The notes under the pieces are model-generated. The model saw nothing but the letters and a program-made list of their open reading frames with translations, made no database searches and was not told where the DNA came from. From Rhytidiadelphus loreus (taxonomy: Eukaryota; Streptophyta; Bryopsida; Hypnales; Hylocomiaceae): 64,000 nucleotides of DNA. Shown in pieces: positions 60,533 to 64,000 of the stretch; within the stretch, counting starts at the first letter, position 1; each line of letters opens with the position of its first letter. The stretch is taken from NCBI GenBank assembly GCA_947034895.1, contig OX344764.1:1426001-1490000 (forward strand). The letters run 5' to 3'. The translations under genes were made by a program, and so were the position numbers.

Positions 60533-63127
60533 TCACCGACGAAGAGAGTAATGGCATCGCCAAAAGCACTCTCCCAAATGTAAGTAGATACCTCCGCACT
60601 TCAGGCAACTCATGTTCGTCCTTGTCTTGCCGAAACAGAAGCGGCACTTCCGTCGACTGGATGTTCGCACAAGATTGTGCACTGCCGGTGCAGCCAGGCG
60701 GAATTGCGAAACACATCCCCTCCTCTGCATCCAAGGTTTACAAAGTGCCTCCGCTAATAGCAACTGAAAATCAAGACGAGGCACTGCTTCTTGCACTAGA
60801 CGCTCACACATCGTCTTATACAGGATATACGAATTCACAACAGAGGTATCGAGTAGGAAGAAAAACAATCTATGCCACCATTTCTGACTCCTCACCTGCG
60901 AGGAGTATGTACCTCTCATTTGGTCTGCAACGTCGACCCCCCTCATGAATTTGGTGTACCCTTTGTGTACAGGGGATGTCACAATGGCCGTCTCTATGCC
61001 TTGGACTCTACGTGGGACAGTGGGCCACTCCTCTCCCAGTCGTGGTAACGGCGTGAAAAATGATGAGAGCAGCAGCACAGGTTTGCGGTCCACCCACACC
61101 ACACAGGAGAGCTTCCGGCTACTATGCATTCGCCAGGCAATGGTTCCTTGTGGCTCATTGACGAAGAGTTGCCTCCGTGCAAGTGCTTGTGGTAGGCCAA
61201 CACGATTACGCGTTACAGTGCCGGCTCCATAAGTTCCTTGCGCTCCGAGGTCGACCAACAACTTCACCGAAGTGAAAAAGTTGTCAGTGAAAACTACATG
61301 ACCTAGCCCATGTAGTCCTTCCATCAAACGCATGACCACATCATAGCCAGATTTTGCACTGCCTCCTTGGACTCCTCTGAGTGCATCTCTGTGAGCAGAG
61401 CCAGTGTACACCTGAAAATCATAAATGTATTTCGTTGTGGCATCAGCTAGGCACCAAATTTTTATGCCCCACTTGATAGGTTTGTTTGGCAAGTACTGCC
61501 TAATAGGGCAGTACTTTCCTTTGTAACGCACCATGGACTCATCAATCGTTACTTCTTGATGCAAATTCCAATTCGTTTTGCACTTCAGTTGCATCTCCTG
61601 CAGTAGCCACCCCAATTTCGACAATTGCCGTCCACGACTGCAGGCATCATCGTTGTCAAAGGAGCTGTCATCTACCACATGTAAGCATCGAGTTATGTCC
61701 TCGTATCTGGATTTGGACATAGTGCTTGCAATAATCTGACAGTACATGAATGGAAACTGTTTGTTCCAATATGCTCTGTGATTTGGAAGCCTCTTTATCC
61801 ACATCATTAGTGAGATTCCTAGAAATGCTCGCAGCTCCATTGGACAAAGTCCCCACCACAGTGGTCCACCCAATGGCAAATGAGTGTCAGGGTCCACCTC
61901 GCTTGCATATCGATTTGTCTCCGCACAAATCATGGCCAAAGTTGTCTCATTCCAAAAACGTCCAAATAAAGTGAATTTGCTTGGCAAACACCGATACGGG
62001 AATGCGGGGCCAGCAGAAGGACCTCTGAATCGAACAGGATCATGGTCGTATGTGCTGTGCTGAGTGCTCCACGACTCCTCACGGTACGCATGGGAAAAAA
62101 CAGTTGCTTCTTCGCGCACTGCAGCACGACTGCCACGTCTGGGGGTGACCCCTCTCTCTCTGCCAAAGACAACAGTGCCGTTGCTGTCATGAGCGACAGG
62201 AGTGCGCTGGCCATTGAATGCAGCGCCACACAGTTGTTGAGCGCCTTCATCACGAGTCTGGGATTGCTGTTCAACGTTTAGTTTTGCCGCCTCCTTAATT
62301 TGAACAGCCTGGCGACGACGAACTCCTGCTGACGTGCCTCCACGACTAGTACCTTGCATTGAAGTTCCCTTCGAAAGCGGCCCGTTCAGGTTGCCGTTCA
62401 CGAACAACTGCTGTGCTGTCGTTGGGATTGTGAATCCAGATTTCTGGACAAGGTTCTTGTGGAGACGGGCCATACCGTTCGCACAGTCAGTGTTGAGGGC
62501 AGGCATGTTCTCTTGGCGTGCAGGAACTCCTTCTGTGGCCTGTGGGACACGGTCGGCTGGCGGGAGCAGCTCACGCTTTCCCTTGCGGCAAGCCTCTGCA
62601 GTTGACGACTTCCGCCTATGAGAACTGTGGAGCGGCGCCAGCAAGTTCTGCGACTGTGGTGAGCGATCCTCATGACCTCTCTTTCTCATGAGAAAATTAC
62701 GTGGCTTCCCTACTGGTTTGCTAGAGATCTGTTTAGTGTAGTTTGTGGCTGTTATATTATCTAGAAGCACTTGCTTGAATAGATCGCTGAAACTTGGCAG
62801 TTCGGAGAACTCATCCGCAGGCTTTTCATTATGAAGTAGCTCTTGCCCGTCAAGCATGAGGCCTTTGTCGCTGCAGTTGAGAGTATGCTGACGATCAGTG
62901 GTTCCTTCTACAGGAGAACGTTCGAAGTCGCAGTGCAGGAGGTCGTCCTGAAGATGATGAGCAGAAAGCGCTCCTGCGATGTCGGAGGGCGACACTGACG
63001 GGAAACCCAAGTCGGAGGGCAGTGCTGAGTGCTGGTCGGTGGAAGGCGGCAAGTCGGAGGGCAGTGTTGACTGCTGCTCGGTGGAAGGCAGAAAGTCTGA
63101 TGAAGTACAGATGGAGCTGTTCGGCAT
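60533..63127 (-). CDS. piggyBac-type transposase (DDE_Tnp_1_7), 864 aa
   Basis: Catalyses cut-and-paste transposition at TTAA. The N-terminal 350 residues are low complexity and include a 14-residue repeat around LPSDLPPSTDQHSA (repeat of 42 bp at 63009 and 63051). The catalytic domain spans about 375-775. Key aspartates are visible: Asp529 in VTIDESMVRYKGK, Asp615 in VVFTDNFFTS, Asp680 in VVWVDRKPV and Asp732 in RGVDVADQMRG, with the family signature LPNKPIKWGIKIW between the first two. The C-terminus has a Cys-rich finger (CRFCFGKTRTNMSCLKCGG then CFWRCH), typical of piggyBac proteins. No internal stop or frameshift. It is preceded, in the same frame, by an ORF ending only 12 bp upstream, so the annotated start may not be the native one. 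Confidence 0.9.
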   Translation of the reverse strand: MPNSSICTSSDFLPSTEQQSTLPSDLPPSTDQHSALPSDLGFPSVSPSDIAGALSAHHLQDDLLHCDFERSPVEGTTDRQHTLNCSDKGLMLDGQELLHNEKPADEFSELPSFSDLFKQVLLDNITATNYTKQISSKPVGKPRNFLMRKRGHEDRSPQSQNLLAPLHSSHRRKSSTAEACRKGKRELLPPADRVPQATEGVPARQENMPALNTDCANGMARLHKNLVQKSGFTIPTTAQQLFVNGNLNGPLSKGTSMQGTSRGGTSAGVRRRQAVQIKEAAKLNVEQQSQTRDEGAQQLCGAAFNGQRTPVAHDSNGTVVFGRERGVTPRRGSRAAVREEATVFSHAYREESWSTQHSTYDHDPVRFRGPSAGPAFPYRCLPSKFTLFGRFWNETTLAMICAETNRYASEVDPDTHLPLGGPLWWGLCPMELRAFLGISLMMWIKRLPNHRAYWNKQFPFMYCQIIASTMSKSRYEDITRCLHVVDDSSFDNDDACSRGRQLSKLGWLLQEMQLKCKTNWNLHQEVTIDESMVRYKGKYCPIRQYLPNKPIKWGIKIWCLADATTKYIYDFQVYTGSAHRDALRGVQGGSAKSGYDVVMRLMEGLHGLGHVVFTDNFFTSVKLLVDLGAQGTYGAGTVTRNRVGLPQALARRQLFVNEPQGTIAWRMHSSRKLSCVVWVDRKPVLLLSSFFTPLPRLGEEWPTVPRRVQGIETAIVTSPVHKGYTKFMRGVDVADQMRGTYSSQVRSQKWWHRLFFFLLDTSVVNSYILYKTMCERLVQEAVPRLDFQLLLAEALCKPWMQRRGCVSQFRLAAPAVHNLVRTSSRRKCRFCFGKTRTNMSCLKCGGIYLHLGECFWRCHYSLRR

Positions 63128-63139
63128 ATGAAATGGATC

Positions 63140-64000
63140 CTACTGTACGTGCTGGAGTACATCAACATCTGAAGAGTAGTTCGATGGCTCCTCTGTGTAC
63201 AAGGACGATGGGTGAGGAGCTCCTTCTCTGCCTGCCAAACTGTCGTTTGTTGCACCTTGTCCACTTTCCACAGGTGCTAGGAATTGAATATGTTGCACCT
63301 CTCCGCAAGGGAGGTGTAACTCATTTCCATCATCTAAGAGGATAACGTAAAAAAGCTCACGTCTACCTGCTTGCATGTAGGATCGGATAGCCAAGCCGAC
63401 AATCCAGTCGGATTCAGCGCTCCCTGATGCACGATGAGCAAGTTGTGTCACTGCTGTGGAAGAAATCCTCACAGGAATGGGGTCTGAAATCGGCAGTGGG
63501 AGCGGTTCACAACGTCCTTCGGCAGGTACGTTGTCCTGTCCTGTCCAGAGGACATTTGTGCGGTGCGGTTCAACATGTTGTACTACTTTGTTGCTCAGCC
63601 CGTTGTCGTGGATGCTTTGTCGAGGAGGACAGTTCCGATTCTCTAGGGAAGTCCATGCTAAATGCAACCGCTTCGGTCCTTTCAATCGTTTCCGCTCGGG
63701 TGAAGCATCGGTCGAAGGGAGAGTCTGCTGTCGTCTACTTGATGTACTTTGACAACCTTCGCTGTGACATCCTTGGTTGTTACCGATGTGAAGACCTCCC
63801 GCTCTTTTGTTTAACTGCGGCCGTCCAGTGTGCACTTGATCGGTGCCCTCTGATATGTTGTAAATAGCTTGAACGATAGCTTCCCAGGACATATTCTCGG
63901 GACTTGGGACTTTTGGCAAATTGCACTTTTCATGAAGGTCATCGCCCATGTTGGTTATCTGGCCACAATAAAGTACGTAGAGCGTTGTTGACGTCCTTGC
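63140..64000 (-). CDS. Upstream in-frame ORF of the piggyBac element with a Tudor-like segment (partial)
   Basis: First ATG at 63949 (269 aa), but the frame is open to the window edge, so the protein may start further out. It ends in TAG (63140-63142), and the transposase ATG at 63127 is in the same reading frame. Removing that one codon would give a single protein of over 1,130 residues. Most of it is low complexity. Residues about 183-228 (DWIVGLAIRSY...ELFYVILLDDGNELHL...VQHI) look like a Tudor/chromatin-reader-type small barrel, with the pattern W-x-hydrophobic-G, then Y-V, then DDGNE. The domain call is an inference from pattern only. Either a nonsense mutation, a readthrough codon or two separate ORFs would explain the layout. 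Confidence 0.5.
   Translation of the reverse strand, partial: ARTSTTLYVLYCGQITNMGDDLHEKCNLPKVPSPENMSWEAIVQAIYNISEGTDQVHTGRPQLNKRAGGLHIGNNQGCHSEGCQSTSSRRQQTLPSTDASPERKRLKGPKRLHLAWTSLENRNCPPRQSIHDNGLSNKVVQHVEPHRTNVLWTGQDNVPAEGRCEPLPLPISDPIPVRISSTAVTQLAHRASGSAESDWIVGLAIRSYMQAGRRELFYVILLDDGNELHLPCGEVQHIQFLAPVESGQGATNDSLAGREGAPHPSSLYTEEPSNYSSDVDVLQHVQ

Larger units (their letters stand above)
58406..64000 (-). mobile_element. piggyBac-type DNA transposon, 5' end beyond the window
   Basis: The element starts immediately after TTAA (58402-58405) with CCCTGGAGCGACCAGAGTC. The TTAA target and CCC-initial terminus are diagnostic of the piggyBac superfamily. From this base the sequence switches from AT-rich to balanced composition and stays so to the window end. 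It encodes a transposase (60533-63127) plus an upstream in-frame ORF, both on the minus strand. This end is therefore the transposase 3' side, and the other terminus should lie beyond 64000. At least 5.6 kb. Confidence 0.75.

Overview
The window is nuclear DNA from a land plant. It holds an intron-split NAC transcription factor, a plant-type mitochondrial enoyl-CoA hydratase, two DUF247 genes, plant MITEs and an L1-type LINE. A large piggyBac-type transposon, which is rare in seed plants, together with the AT-rich intergenic DNA, makes a bryophyte, lycophyte or fern more likely than a flowering plant. That is an inference, not a proof.

Layout. 1-6.5 kb is AT-rich intergenic DNA with a CACTA-type MITE (1908-2060) and other small repeats. 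6.5-16.3 kb is the gene-rich part, all on the minus strand: a four-exon NAC gene (6515-8794), an unrecognised multi-exon gene that no single ORF shows (3' end at 9188), and an eight-exon enoyl-CoA hydratase (13082-16307). 16.6-31.2 kb is a repeat-laden region built around two near-identical single-exon DUF247 genes (21516-23078 and 28580-30139). Flank-only relics suggest a formerly larger tandem array. Comparing the two paralogous flanks gives clean empty versus filled sites for a TTAA-flanked MITE, a 1-kb TA-flanked hairpin element and a SINE. 32.5-39.5 kb is a complete but dead L1-type LINE with a perfect 17-bp target duplication; a 5'-truncated relative lies at 30.6 kb. 39.5-49.4 kb is AT-rich repeat DNA, including a 1.2-kb foldback.

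49.4-53.3 kb holds a six-exon minus-strand gene for a protein of about 798 aa that I do not recognise; all its splice phases agree. 53.3-58.4 kb is intergenic with several TIR elements. From a TTAA at 58402 to the end of the window the base composition changes sharply: this is a piggyBac-type transposon, with its 3' end inside the window and its 5' end outside. Its transposase (864 aa, catalytic aspartates present) lies directly behind an in-frame upstream ORF with a Tudor-like segment, separated from it by one UAG.

How the parts relate. The genes are ordinary single plant genes, not an operon-like system. The window's special interest is transposon biology: an apparently intact TTAA-specific transposase lies in the same window as several TTAA-flanked non-autonomous elements, and a dispersed repeat has supplied a splice acceptor and codons to the NAC gene.
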